A DNA stretch of 64,000 bases, taken from the NCBI RefSeq assembly GCF_017104565.1, contig NZ_JAAGPD010000005.1, positions 124,001-188,000 on the forward strand. The letters are read 5' to 3'. This stretch comes from Paraburkholderia sp. Tr-20389 (GTDB taxonomy: Bacteria; Pseudomonadota; Gammaproteobacteria; Burkholderiales; Burkholderiaceae). The translations under genes were made by a program, and so were the position numbers. A model generated the notes under the pieces. The model searched no databases and was not told where the DNA came from. It was given only the letters and a program-made list of their open reading frames with translations. Below, piece after piece: positions 26,527 to 35,716 of this stretch. How positions within the stretch are numbered: the first letter of the stretch is position 1; every line of letters begins with the position of its first letter.

Positions 26527-27196
26527 AGTCTTTCGTTCGTTGTTGACAGCATGCCGTCGCCCGTCGACACCCGATATCCGATGCCCGCGCGCCGGCAGTC
26601 TGTGGGGGGAAGCTTCGCCGGAAAATCCGGCTCGCCGAATCCTACTATCTCAAAAATTTCCTGCGATGCGGACCTGTCCCGGCCGCTGTCACAGGCGTTG
26701 CACTGCTCCGTATGTGCTGCGATCCCTGCATGTCAGGCCACGCATCGGCGTGATCTCAGGCAGGCCGCAACGACGAGAAACGACATTCTATTCGAGAGCG
26801 GCGAATCGTACAGCTAAGTTATCCAATGCAATCTGTGGATAACTACGGGATAAAACAGGGGATGACATGTGTGCCGATTCTTGATAACACGCGCGGTGCA
26901 GCGAATCTGAGAATCATTCTCCCAGGTTCCCGCTTGCGATGCACGGCTGTTCCGCGTGGTTATCGTTTACGCAGCCTCTTGAGTTTGCTAGAAATTATTC
27001 GGTTGTCCACAGGCAAACGCAATGCTTGTTAACTACTACTACGTTTGTATACGTAAACTTTGAGAAAAGCTTAGGGACGCGCTACCGGAAATCGCGCAAA
27101 TAAAAAAAACCCGCAAAAAGCGGGTTTATTCGAGGTTCGCTCATTCGCAACGCGGTTGCTTGCCGGATAAAAAGGCAACACACCGCATCGCCCGGC
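26527..27196. other. 670-bp intergenic region with DnaA-box motifs
   Basis: No protein gene supported. It holds a perfect DnaA box on the minus strand at 26834-26842 (TTATCCACA), a one-mismatch box on the plus strand at 27003-27011 (TTGTCCACA), and the motif TTGTTAACTACTACTACG at 27027-27044 followed by GTATACG. This arrangement recurs at 30.3 kb. A terminator for the upstream-reading ybdK gene is at 27107-27127. Confidence 0.6.
27101..27127 (-). terminator. Terminator of ybdK
   Basis: AAACCCGC-AAAAA-GCGGGTTT stem-loop; on the minus strand it is followed by TTTTTTTATTT. It is 70 bases after the ybdK stop. Confidence 0.85.
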
Positions 27197-28312
27197 TCAC
27201 GCGCGCCACTGCAGACATTGTTGTCGAACGGCTTCATGCAGCGACTTTTCGTGTTCGACCACGCTGCGCAGCCACGTTGCATCGTTCACCTGACCGCGTG
27301 CAATCGCGCCGATTTCTTCGAGCGCCTTGCCTGACCCCAGCGCGTCCGCGTGCGGCGCAATGCGCTCGAGGGTGTGGATGATGTCTTCCGAAATCGTGCG
27401 GCGCTCGCCCGTCTGCGGATCAATACACGTTCCGGCGAGACCGAAGCGGCAAGCCTCGAAGCGGTTGAACGTGTAGACGAGGTAGTCATCTTCCTTGGGC
27501 GTCAACGGCTTGTCGAGCAGCAGGTGACGCGCGAGCGTCTGGATGTAGCAGGCAATCGCGGCCGCGCGATCGACGGACAACGGCGTGTCCATCACGCGCA
27601 CTTCGATGGTGCCGAAGCCGGGCTTCGGCCGGATGTCCCAGTAGAAATCCTTCATGCTGTTGACGACGCCCGTGTGGACCATCTTCGAAAAGTATTCTTC
27701 GAAGCTGTCCCACGTGAGCACGAACGGCGCGCGGCCCGACAGCGGAAATGCGAACACGGAATTCAGGCGTGCCGAGTGAAAGCCGGTATCGACGCCCTGC
27801 ACGAACGGCGATGAAGCCGACAAAGCGATGAAGTGCGGAATGAAGCGCGACATCGAATGCAGCAGGAACAACGCGCTGTCGGCATCCGGGCAGCCGATGT
27901 GCACATGCTGGCCGAACACCGTGAACTGCTTCGCAAGGTATCCGTAGAGTTCCGAAAGGTATTGAAAGCGCGGCGTGTCGACGATCTGCCGCTCGCTCCA
28001 TTGCTGGAAAGCGTGCGTGCCGCCGCCGCACAGCCCGACGTTCAGACGGTCGGCCGCGGCGACCAGCACGTCGCGGATCGTGCGCAGATCGGCGACGGCC
28101 TGTTCGTGCGACGTGCAGATACCCGTCGACAGCTCGATCATGCTTTCGGTGATTTCCGGCGTGATGTTGCCCGGGATCTTTTCGTCCTTGATGAGCCGGA
28201 GCAGGTCGGTTCCCGCTTTGGTCAGATCATAGTCATGGGTGTTGACGATCTGCATCTCGAGTTCGACACCGAAGGTGAACGGTTTCGAATCGACGAAGGC
28301 TTCGAGTGACAT
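27197..28312 (-). CDS. ybdK: Carboxylate-amine ligase of the YbdK family
   Basis: A 371-residue GCS2-family protein: [12 protein letters not shown] at residues 12-23, [20 protein letters not shown], and the family block [21 protein letters not shown]. YbdK has weak glutamate-cysteine ligase activity in E. coli. It is separate from the true gshA at 54 kb. Its ribosome-binding site is weak (GCCATGTC context). A terminator follows. Confidence 0.88.
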   Translation of the reverse strand: MSLEAFVDSKPFTFGVELEMQIVNTHDYDLTKAGTDLLRLIKDEKIPGNITPEITESMIELSTGICTSHEQAVADLRTIRDVLVAAADRLNVGLCGGGTHAFQQWSERQIVDTPRFQYLSELYGYLAKQFTVFGQHVHIGCPDADSALFLLHSMSRFIPHFIALSASSPFVQGVDTGFHSARLNSVFAFPLSGRAPFVLTWDSFEEYFSKMVHTGVVNSMKDFYWDIRPKPGFGTIEVRVMDTPLSVDRAAAIACYIQTLARHLLLDKPLTPKEDDYLVYTFNRFEACRFGLAGTCIDPQTGERRTISEDIIHTLERIAPHADALGSGKALEEIGAIARGQVNDATWLRSVVEHEKSLHEAVRQQCLQWRA

Positions 28313-28464
28313 GGCGTTTCCTGATTCATGTCGGCGCAGGCGCAGCCGTTGCTGGCGGCGCCTCGCCGGAGTGACTGTCGAATGCTGCAGCCGGACGCGC
28401 GAGCTGCATCAAAATCCTGTGTGCTGTCGTGCCGGATCGCACCGGCGGGTTTCGACTCGCCGCT

Positions 28465-29667
28465 TCACTCGCGGCGTTCATCCACGAGCGCCAGCGAGCG
28501 GTACACGAGCCACGGGCCGACCAGCTGCAACACCACGATGGAACACATCGTGACGGCGCGCAGCGTCGGGTCGAAATTCGGATAAAGCTGGTACGTGTCG
28601 TCGACGAGCAGATAGGCGAGCGCCGACATCGGCGACAGGGAAAGACCGAGCGCCACGCCCTGCTTCATGTTCAATCCGCTCGGTTTCGCGAACGCGAGCA
28701 CGCCGACCAGCTTCGCGACCAGCCGCGCGACGATCAACCCCAACGCGGCCAGCCCGCCCATCGCGATGTCGCGCCATTCGAAGGTCGTCAGCGTCAGCAC
28801 GAACAGGATCACCGTCAGCAGCCAGCCGGCCGTGCCGAAATGCTGCGGCCACAATTGCGGACGGGCTTCCAGATTCTTCACGATGATGCCGGCAGCGAGC
28901 AGGCTGAGAATCGTCGACAACTTGAAGATGTGCGCCAGCGCGATTGCAAGCAGCACGAGGCCGAACAGCGCGACGAACGAGTGTTCGTCCTGCAGATTCA
29001 CACGCTTATAAAAGAACGTGATGGTGCGCGCGAGCAGATACGCGAGGATCAGCGAACCGATCAGCAGATAAAGCGGCTGAAGAATCGTCGCGAGCAGATT
29101 GCCGTACGCCTCCTGATGCAGCCAGCCCGCCGCGAGCTTTTCGATGACCACCGCATACATGCTGTTGAGCGCCGTCAGCGTCATCAGGCGCTGCGTGACC
29201 TGGCCTTCCGCGCGCAACTCCGTCTTCAGCTGGATCACCATTGCGGGCGAGGTCGCCATCGCGATCGACGCGAGCACGAGCGCCGTCACTGTCGACACGT
29301 TCAGGAACAGCAGCACCAGCAGCACGAGGATGAACGTCAGCGTCGACTCCGCAACGCTCGACACGATCAGCCATGTATTGCGGCGAATCCAGCGCAGATC
29401 CAGCCGGCTCCCGAGCTCGAACAGCAACAGGCCGAGCGCGACATCGAGCAGCGGACGCGCGGTGCTCGCCGATTCCGCGTCGATCACACCCGATCCCGCC
29501 GCGCCGGCGATCAGACCGATCACCGCATAGCCGGAAATGCGCGGCAAATGCCACGCGCGATAGCACAGCTCGCCGACGAGACCGGCAGCAAGCAGCGCGA
29601 GGCCTGCCCAGAAAATCGCATCGGGCGTGAGCGGCCAGCCTGGAAAAAATGAAAACGCCGACTTCAT
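28465..29667 (-). CDS. Cation:proton antiporter (KefB/NapA type, CPA2 family)
   Basis: A 400-residue inner-membrane protein with about 11-12 hydrophobic segments and the CPA2 pattern ISGYAVIGLIAGAAGSG near residues 34-50. No C-terminal RCK/TrkA domain is present, so gating is not by nucleotide as in KefB/C. Start at 29667 chosen for GGAGAAGCCACCACG before ATG; an upstream extension of 51 residues has no membrane character. Cation specificity (Na+ or K+) cannot be read from sequence. Confidence 0.85.
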   Translation of the reverse strand: MKSAFSFFPGWPLTPDAIFWAGLALLAAGLVGELCYRAWHLPRISGYAVIGLIAGAAGSGVIDAESASTARPLLDVALGLLLFELGSRLDLRWIRRNTWLIVSSVAESTLTFILVLLVLLFLNVSTVTALVLASIAMATSPAMVIQLKTELRAEGQVTQRLMTLTALNSMYAVVIEKLAAGWLHQEAYGNLLATILQPLYLLIGSLILAYLLARTITFFYKRVNLQDEHSFVALFGLVLLAIALAHIFKLSTILSLLAAGIIVKNLEARPQLWPQHFGTAGWLLTVILFVLTLTTFEWRDIAMGGLAALGLIVARLVAKLVGVLAFAKPSGLNMKQGVALGLSLSPMSALAYLLVDDTYQLYPNFDPTLRAVTMCSIVVLQLVGPWLVYRSLALVDERRE

Positions 29668-30563
29668 CGTGGTGGCTTCTCCTTTGCAGCAACCGCAGAC
29701 AACGCGAACGGGCAGACGCCGGCAGCACGCAAGCCGCGGGCCGCATCCGTTGCCGCGATCGGTTCGCGTTCGCCGGCGTTGCGAGTTGTCAACGATCGGA
29801 TGAAAAACTGAAACGACCACGCCGATGCCGCACGGCTACGGGCGGCACGACGTGAGTGAAAAGAGCGCCGTCGACTTTTGAATCAGATTCTTGAGGTCCG
29901 GCAACCGTTCCATTGGCGCGTCGGTTGCGGGGGCAAAACACGACGCGAAAGAACGGCGATTGTGCCATAGCTTCTTTGCGCTTGACGGAAAAGCGTCGAA
30001 CAAGCGCTCAAAGCGGTAAAACGTACGCTAACTAGATGACAACAGGAAAAAGCGACCGGAAAAAGCGCGCATTTCGGCTGAAAACGGCCCGTTCCTGGCG
30101 CTGTGGGTAAGGCTGGATACGTCTTCCCAAAGCAAGCTGGCGGGTGTCTGCGTTTGAGTCTCGCTGCGCCCGAGCGTTCCGGTTATCGGTCGAGTATGGA
30201 CAGAACGGTTTGCCTGGGAAGTGCGGTTCTGTACAGAAGGATGATGCCCGCTGCCGGCCGGCCGACCGGCCACTGGCTTCTCAACAATAGGTTTACCTGT
30301 ATGTATACGTAGTAGAAGTTAACAAAGCCCCTGCTTTTCTGTGGATAACCCCGGTTTACCGATACGAATCAGCGCTTTGCCGAACGCATAACCGGATGTG
30401 TTTGATGTGCGCGCCGGTTTGGGTTCGAAGGATAACTTTTGGGGCTGCGTTAACGTCTGTCGAGTTACCCCGTTTACGTCCACATCGATTCCACACGAGT
30501 TTCGCCTGCAATTTCCCAGGTTATCCACAGTGCGCCGTGGATAACTTTTCCACAGGATTCGAG
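29668..30563. other. 896-bp intergenic region with a DnaA-box cluster
   Basis: No gene supported. It carries perfect DnaA boxes at 30340-30348 (minus) and 30521-30529 (plus), a one-mismatch box at 30536-30544 (TTATCCACG on minus) and TTTTCCACA at 30546-30554. A minus-strand stretch around 30300-30325 repeats the GTTAAC/CTACTACG motif found at 27.0 kb. It also serves as the upstream region of the antiporter gene. Confidence 0.55.
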
Positions 30564-32531
30564 TCAGCAGGCCGTGCCTTGACGCAGCGCACGCAGCAGA
30601 AAGCGCGCAGGGTCGAGCGCCTCGGCGAGATCCCGCTCGATCGGCCAGGGCTCGCCTTCGATCTGCGAAGCAATCAGCTCCGCGCCGAGCGACGCCCACA
30701 CGAGTCCGCGCGATCCGAATGCGAACGCGCCGTACAATCCGGTCGCGCGAGGCAGATCCAGCGGCCAGGCGCCGCATAATCTGCCGGCATCGCGGGTTGC
30801 GGCGGCTTCGTCGGCGAATGTGCCGATCATCGGCAGACGGTCGCTCGTCACGCAGCGAAACGCGACGCGCCCGGTTAGCGTCGAAGGTGCATGCGTATTC
30901 ATCGCGTCGCGCATGTCGGGCAGCATCTGCGCAACCCGCTCGATGTTCTCGATGTGCGCGTCGTCGCGCAGGCGAGTGTCGGGATCGTCGATGTCGTACG
31001 TCGCGCCCGTCAGCGTGACGCCGCCAGGCAGCGGCAACGCATACCCTTCGCCGATAACGGGCAGGCGCGGCGCCTTGGTGGCGTCGGCGGGCAACAGCGT
31101 CAACTGGCCGCGCACGCTGCGTGTCGGCGCATGTCGCAAGCCGGCGATGCGCGCCGCTTCATGCGCGTTCGCAAAGATGACGACGGGTGCACTCGCAATC
31201 GCGATGCCGTCGTCGTCGAACACAATCCATTGATTTTCAAAGCGTTCGATGCGCGCCGCGGTGACATTGAAGCGCCGTTCGAGCAAGCCCCCCGCCGCCT
31301 CGCACTGTGCCGCGCACAACGATGCGGGATCGATCCAGCCGCCGTGTGGAAACAGCCAGCCGCCTCGCGCGACGTGCATGTTGGCGATGCGCTGTGCATC
31401 GTCGCGAGTCACGGGCGTCACGTACTCACGCGGCCAGCCGAACGAGGCGAACGTGTGCGCCATCGCGGACGCTTCCTCTTCGTCGGCGGCAATTTGCAGC
31501 AGACCTTCGGGACCGCGCAATGGACGATGTCCGCGACGCTCGAGCGCAGACCACTGCCGCAACGCATATAGAAAGCCCGCGCGCGTGATGCGCGAGCCGA
31601 CGCTGTCGTCGCGCGACATCATCGGATGAAACACGCCTGCGGGATTGCCGGATGCATCGCGCGCGACACCCGCATGCCGTTCGAGCGACGTGACACGCCA
31701 GCCACGCGCCGTGAGCCGGTCGATTGCCGCGCAGCCCGCGAGTCCCGTGCCGATCACGACGGCGTGTCGTTCGTCGACGGCAAGCGGCAGCGGCGGTTCG
31801 TGACGTCGCACGCGATAGCGCGGCGCAAAGCGTCCGACGAGCATCGCGCGTTTCCACCCGAAGCCATCGACTTTTCTGTACTCGAAACCGGCTTGCTGCA
31901 AGCTTCGTTTCACATCGCCCGAACTCGTGTAAGTGGCGAAGGTCGCCTGGTCGCCGGCGAGTCGGGCTAGCGACTTGAAGACCGCCGGCGTCCACAACTC
32001 GGGGTTCTTTACGGGCGAGAAGCCGTCCAGATAGAACGCGTCGGCGCGCAGCCAGAGCGTGGGCAGCGTCTGAACGGCGTCGCCGAAAACCAGCGTGAGG
32101 GTCACGCGGCCTTCTTCGAACTCGAGCCGATGCGTGCCCGGAACGAGCGTCGGCCATGCGTCGGAGAGCTGCTGCGCGAGTGCGGCGATCGATGCATCCG
32201 CAACGGACGCGGTAGTTGCCGCGATCAGATCTTTACGTGAAAGCGGGTGTTTTTCTGTCGACACGAAGTGCAGCCGCTCGCATCGATCGGGGTCCGCACG
32301 CCACGCCGCCCACGTCACGAGGAAGTTGATGCCCATGCCGAAGCCCGTCTCCAGCACGGTGAAGATGCGCCGTTTCTGCCAGCGTGAAGGCAGATCATTG
32401 CCGTTCAGGAACACGTATTCGGCCTGCGCGAGGCCGCCGACGGCACTGTGATAGATGTCGTCGTGGAGCGGCGAATAGGGCGTGCCGTTGTCGCGAAACG
32501 CAAGGACGGCGGGAACGAGCGGGTCGGTCAT
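30564..32531 (-). CDS. mnmC: Bifunctional tRNA (mnm5s2U34) methyltransferase/FAD-dependent cmnm5s2U34 oxidoreductase MnmC
   Basis: A 655-residue enzyme that finishes the mnm5s2U wobble modification of tRNAs for Lys, Glu and Gln. Residues 1 to about 240 are the methyltransferase domain (ETGFGMGINFLVTWAAW near residue 60, LWLRADAFYLDGFSPVKNPELW). From about 250 the FAD-dependent oxidase domain follows with AVVIGTGLAGCAAIDRL and DASGNPAGVFHPMMSRDD. Start at 32531 chosen by family length; an upstream in-frame extension of 64 residues lacks homology. Its partner MnmE is at the right edge. Confidence 0.9.
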   Translation of the reverse strand: MTDPLVPAVLAFRDNGTPYSPLHDDIYHSAVGGLAQAEYVFLNGNDLPSRWQKRRIFTVLETGFGMGINFLVTWAAWRADPDRCERLHFVSTEKHPLSRKDLIAATTASVADASIAALAQQLSDAWPTLVPGTHRLEFEEGRVTLTLVFGDAVQTLPTLWLRADAFYLDGFSPVKNPELWTPAVFKSLARLAGDQATFATYTSSGDVKRSLQQAGFEYRKVDGFGWKRAMLVGRFAPRYRVRRHEPPLPLAVDERHAVVIGTGLAGCAAIDRLTARGWRVTSLERHAGVARDASGNPAGVFHPMMSRDDSVGSRITRAGFLYALRQWSALERRGHRPLRGPEGLLQIAADEEEASAMAHTFASFGWPREYVTPVTRDDAQRIANMHVARGGWLFPHGGWIDPASLCAAQCEAAGGLLERRFNVTAARIERFENQWIVFDDDGIAIASAPVVIFANAHEAARIAGLRHAPTRSVRGQLTLLPADATKAPRLPVIGEGYALPLPGGVTLTGATYDIDDPDTRLRDDAHIENIERVAQMLPDMRDAMNTHAPSTLTGRVAFRCVTSDRLPMIGTFADEAAATRDAGRLCGAWPLDLPRATGLYGAFAFGSRGLVWASLGAELIASQIEGEPWPIERDLAEALDPARFLLRALRQGTAC

Positions 32532-32999
32532 GCGCGATGAAATGCTATGCGAGGAAGAGAATCGGGCGGCATCGAAGCGCTGGCTGAACGCATCGATCTG
32601 CACCGCAGATGATCTGCCGGCACCCGTCAAAGCCCCTCCAGACGGGGTTCGGAGCCACTTCGACAGGCGCCGAACGTTGGCAAAAACCAACGCTGACAGG
32701 GCTTCCGGCGACGCGGATCGCATCTATTCGATGCCCGACATGGCAAAAATGCTGTTTTCCATGCTGTATCAGGCGTTGCAGCGTGTAATTCTTCGAAACC
32801 CTTATCCAGATTGGGTTTGCGCTGCGCTATCATAGCAAGCGCCGCGAGGGAAGCGGCAGCACGGTGCTCTGCGCGGTGCCTGGCGCGCCGCGGGAGTCGG
32901 GGGTATTCCCGAGCCGTCGCTGCTCGACGGCGCGGCGCGCGCACGTATAATCGGCGCGTTCGCGCTGTTCGTGTCAACCTAAACCAGAAAGGAACCTTA
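32532..32999. other. Promoter region between mnmC and hupB
   Basis: 468 bases without a supported gene; it contains the start regions of the divergent mnmC and hupB. TATAAT lies at 32946-32951, 49 bases before the hupB start, with a poor -35 (CTCGAC). Confidence 0.5.
32946..32951 (+). promoter_or_regulatory. -10 hexamer of the HU gene
   Basis: TATAAT in front of hupB at normal distance. The -35 hexamer is not clear, which fits growth-phase-dependent control by Fis-like factors as in other HU genes, though no such site was identified. Confidence 0.5.
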
Positions 33000-33278
33000 A
33001 TGAACAAACAGGAACTGATCGACGCCGTCGCAGGTCAGACGGGCGCCAGCAAGGCTCAAACCGGCGAAACGCTGGACACGCTGCTTGAAGTCATCAAGAA
33101 GGCTGTGGCGAAGGGTGATGCAGTCCAGTTGATCGGCTTCGGCAGCTTCGGTTCGGGCAAGCGCGCAGCACGTACGGGCCGCAACCCGAAGACGGGCGAA
33201 ACCATCAAGATTCCGGCTGCAAAGACCGTCAAGTTCACGGCTGGCAAGGCGTTCAAGGACGCAGTCAACAAGCGCTAA
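33000..33278 (+). CDS. hupB: DNA-binding protein HU
   Basis: A 92-residue nucleoid protein starting [15 protein letters not shown] with the HU arm [22 protein letters not shown] at residues 46-67 and [22 protein letters not shown] at the end. The ATG at 33000 has an AGAAAGGAACCTTA ribosome-binding site. Monocistronic, with a strong terminator. HU bends DNA and supports initiation at oriC. Confidence 0.95.
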   Translation: MNKQELIDAVAGQTGASKAQTGETLDTLLEVIKKAVAKGDAVQLIGFGSFGSGKRAARTGRNPKTGETIKIPAAKTVKFTAGKAFKDAVNKR

Positions 33279-33302
33279 GCTTCAGCAGCTTGAGTTGTTG
33301 AC

Positions 33303-33328
33303 ACCCGCCATTGGCGGGTTTTTTTTCG
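33303..33328 (+). terminator. Terminator of hupB
   Basis: CACCCGCCATTGGCGGGT stem followed by eight T residues. Confidence 0.9.
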
Positions 33329-33372
33329 TCTGCGTTTTCTATGATGCGTGCGGAATCACGCTTTCATCGCGC

Positions 33373-34638
33373 TCAGTGATGATGATGGTGATCATGGCCG
33401 TCATCGTCGTGATGGTGATGATGATCGTGGTCGTGGTCGTCGTCTTCGAGGTCCCATGCGGGGAACGGATCGGCGAGCGCGAGCCATCCTTCAGCGCCCA
33501 ACGCATATTCGCCGTCGGTCAGAAGGCAGGCATCGAACTTCGCGCGCCATTGCGCCGGATCGATATCGACGCCGATCAGCACGAGTTCCTGGCGACGGTC
33601 GCCGATCGTGAAGTCGTCGGCATCGCCATACCAGTCCGCAGCGATTTCTTCGAGTAGCTCGTCATCGCCTTCGGGCCATTCACTGCGATCCTGCGCAGCC
33701 CACCAGGTGCCCGCAGGCGCGGGCCGGCAAGCACCGCCCGCTTGCGACAGCGAGCCGCCGATCTCATTGCGCGTCGCGAGCCAGAAGAAACCTTTGCCGC
33801 GCAGCACGCCCTTCCACTCTTCGTGCAGCAGCGCCCAGAGACGCTCGGGATGGAACGGTCGACGCGCGCGATACACGACGTGCCCGACACCTCGCCCAAC
33901 GCTTTCGTCTGCATGGCTCGACGGATCGTGCAGCAATGCAAGCCACCCTGCCGCGTTCGACGTCGCATCGTAATCGAAGCGCGCGGTGCCGAGCACTTCC
34001 TCGACGGGCGCATTGCCATAGCTGCTCACGATCTGCGCAGCACGCGGATTGAGCGCGGCGAGCACGGCTTGCAGATGCGCGAGATCGTCGGCGGATACGA
34101 GGTCCGCCTTGTTGATGACGAACACGTCGCAGAACTCGACCTGTTCGATCAGTACTTCGACGATCGTGCGATCGTCGTCTTCGTAAGCGGCGAGGCCGCG
34201 CTCGGACAGCGCATCGGTCGATGCATAGTCGCGCAGAAAACCGGCAGCGTCGAGCACGGTCACAGCGGTGTCGACACGTACGAGCGTCGCCAACGATTCA
34301 TCCTCGAGCATCGACTCGATGACGTTCATCGGCTCGTCGGTCGCGGCGGCTTCGATGACGAACGCGTCGAAGCGATCTTCCGATGCGAGCCCGGCCAACT
34401 GTTCGAGCAGATCCTCATCGGCCTGGACGCAGGCACAACCATTCGGCAAATCGACCCGCAACGTCGGCGAGGATGCGGGCACAGCATTGTCGATATCGAG
34501 GCGCACGGCGGCCAGATCGGTGACGATCGCGGCGACGCGCGGCCCGTTGCGGTTCGACAGAATCTGTTCGACGAGCGCGGTCTTGCCGGCGCCCACAAAA
34601 CCGGAGATCACGGTGACGGGCAAAAGCGGCTGATTCAT
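33373..34638 (-). CDS. G3E/COG0523 family GTP-binding zinc chaperone-like protein with His-rich tail
   Basis: A 421-residue GTPase. Walker A GFVGAGKT is at residues 13-20; the metal-binding loop reads GCAC at 67-70, with V71 where the usual CXCC motif has the last Cys. The C-terminus, about residues 398-421, holds 13 His and many Asp residues. COG0523 proteins deliver metals, often zinc, to partner enzymes and are commonly induced by zinc shortage. No Zur-like dyad was identified upstream. Start at 34638 chosen by the family N-terminus MNQPLLPVTVISG. Confidence 0.88.
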   Translation of the reverse strand: MNQPLLPVTVISGFVGAGKTALVEQILSNRNGPRVAAIVTDLAAVRLDIDNAVPASSPTLRVDLPNGCACVQADEDLLEQLAGLASEDRFDAFVIEAAATDEPMNVIESMLEDESLATLVRVDTAVTVLDAAGFLRDYASTDALSERGLAAYEDDDRTIVEVLIEQVEFCDVFVINKADLVSADDLAHLQAVLAALNPRAAQIVSSYGNAPVEEVLGTARFDYDATSNAAGWLALLHDPSSHADESVGRGVGHVVYRARRPFHPERLWALLHEEWKGVLRGKGFFWLATRNEIGGSLSQAGGACRPAPAGTWWAAQDRSEWPEGDDELLEEIAADWYGDADDFTIGDRRQELVLIGVDIDPAQWRAKFDACLLTDGEYALGAEGWLALADPFPAWDLEDDDHDHDHHHHHDDDGHDHHHHH

Positions 34639-34775
34639 CGCGGTACGGAAAGCTTGAAGGTGAATGACGCATGCGCGCGTCGGACGCTCGAGTGGACGCG
34701 GGACGGCAGCAGCACGAAGCCGCATTGTGCATCAACTGGAATGCAGCGACCGCGCTTCCGGACGAAGAGGCCCAA

Positions 34776-35219
34776 CTATCGGGCCGGCATCAGGTTCCAC
34801 TTGCGCAGAATGGCGACGATCTGCCGCGCGTATTCGTCGCGCAGCGACGGTGTTTCCGAATGGTACGCACCGACGGCCGCCCACGTGTTGCCGTACTTGT
34901 TCATCTTCTGCCGCAGATGCCACGCGGCGATGTACACGTTCTTGCACGGCTCCATCAGCGTCCCTTGCGAGATGCCGTATTGCGCCAGCACAGGTAGATG
35001 AACGGAGTTGATCTGCATGACGCCGTAGTCGGTTGAACCATTGGCGTTCTTGTGGACTGCTGCGGGACGGTTGTGCGATTCCTGCCAGGCAATGGCGCGA
35101 AGAATCAATGGGTTGACCTTCTGGTAGCTGGCCGCCTCGTCGAAGCAGTCGGCGCGTGCGGAACCGGCGCCTAAAAGCGCTGCGAATCCTACGGCGAAAG
35201 TGATGGCGGTCAGCTTCAT
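34776..35219 (-). CDS. Lytic transglycosylase, IagB/IpgF type
   Basis: A 147-residue secreted enzyme. Signal peptide residues 1-23 (ending GAGSARADC). Catalytic Glu is in AIAWQESHNRPAAVHKNANG (E47), followed by the DYGVMQINSVH block. Such small transglycosylases open peptidoglycan for secretion systems or pili. The neighbouring type II secretion cluster is 500 bases away, so a role there is plausible but not shown. Confidence 0.85.
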   Translation of the reverse strand: MKLTAITFAVGFAALLGAGSARADCFDEAASYQKVNPLILRAIAWQESHNRPAAVHKNANGSTDYGVMQINSVHLPVLAQYGISQGTLMEPCKNVYIAAWHLRQKMNKYGNTWAAVGAYHSETPSLRDEYARQIVAILRKWNLMPAR

Positions 35220-35716
35220 CGGTCAAGATGACGAACTATATTTGATTCCTAAACAATGGAACGGTAAAGACGACTCGAAACCCTTATCTGGCGGGCTTCC
35301 CCTCGGGAAAACCCGTTGCGCAGGGGATACTCGAACTGTCGATCCGCCCGTATGATACCGGCATGACACGGCGCCTCAAAGTTGGCCAGCCGACATAAGT
35401 CAGTAACTTGCGGCCAAAGGGGGCCCGAAAATAGTTACCAGAGAAAGCGCAAAACTTTCAACGGCGTAACAACTTGCGCAATTGGATGGTCTCCAGAGCG
35501 CAAACGTTAGAGGAATCTCACGAGGCTCGGCCCTTTTGTGACATTTCCGACACGAAAAGCTGTTACTGTTCGTTGTTTTCGGTTACAGGGAGGCAAGGCA
35601 TTCTTGGCACTGATTGCCACGAAGAGCCTTTTCAGACCGAGGACGATTGGTGTCGGCCGGTCGTCCACTGTGCATGACCGTCGGCGGATCACAACGTCGG
35701 CTTCGAAACCATATCC
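35220..35716. other. Upstream region of gspD
   Basis: 497 bases with no supported gene. Lower G+C than the flanking genes. It presumably carries the promoter and 5' leader of the T2SS operon; a possible -35 TTGTGA is at 35536-35541, but no strong -10 is obvious. Confidence 0.4.

Noticed and set aside
30243-30280. GGCCGGCC-rich string as a mobile element end
   Set aside because: No paired repeat or transposase was found within the gap.
32532-32723. 64-residue N-terminal extension of MnmC
   Set aside because: No similarity to MnmC and no ribosome-binding site; the family begins at MTDPLVPAVLAF.
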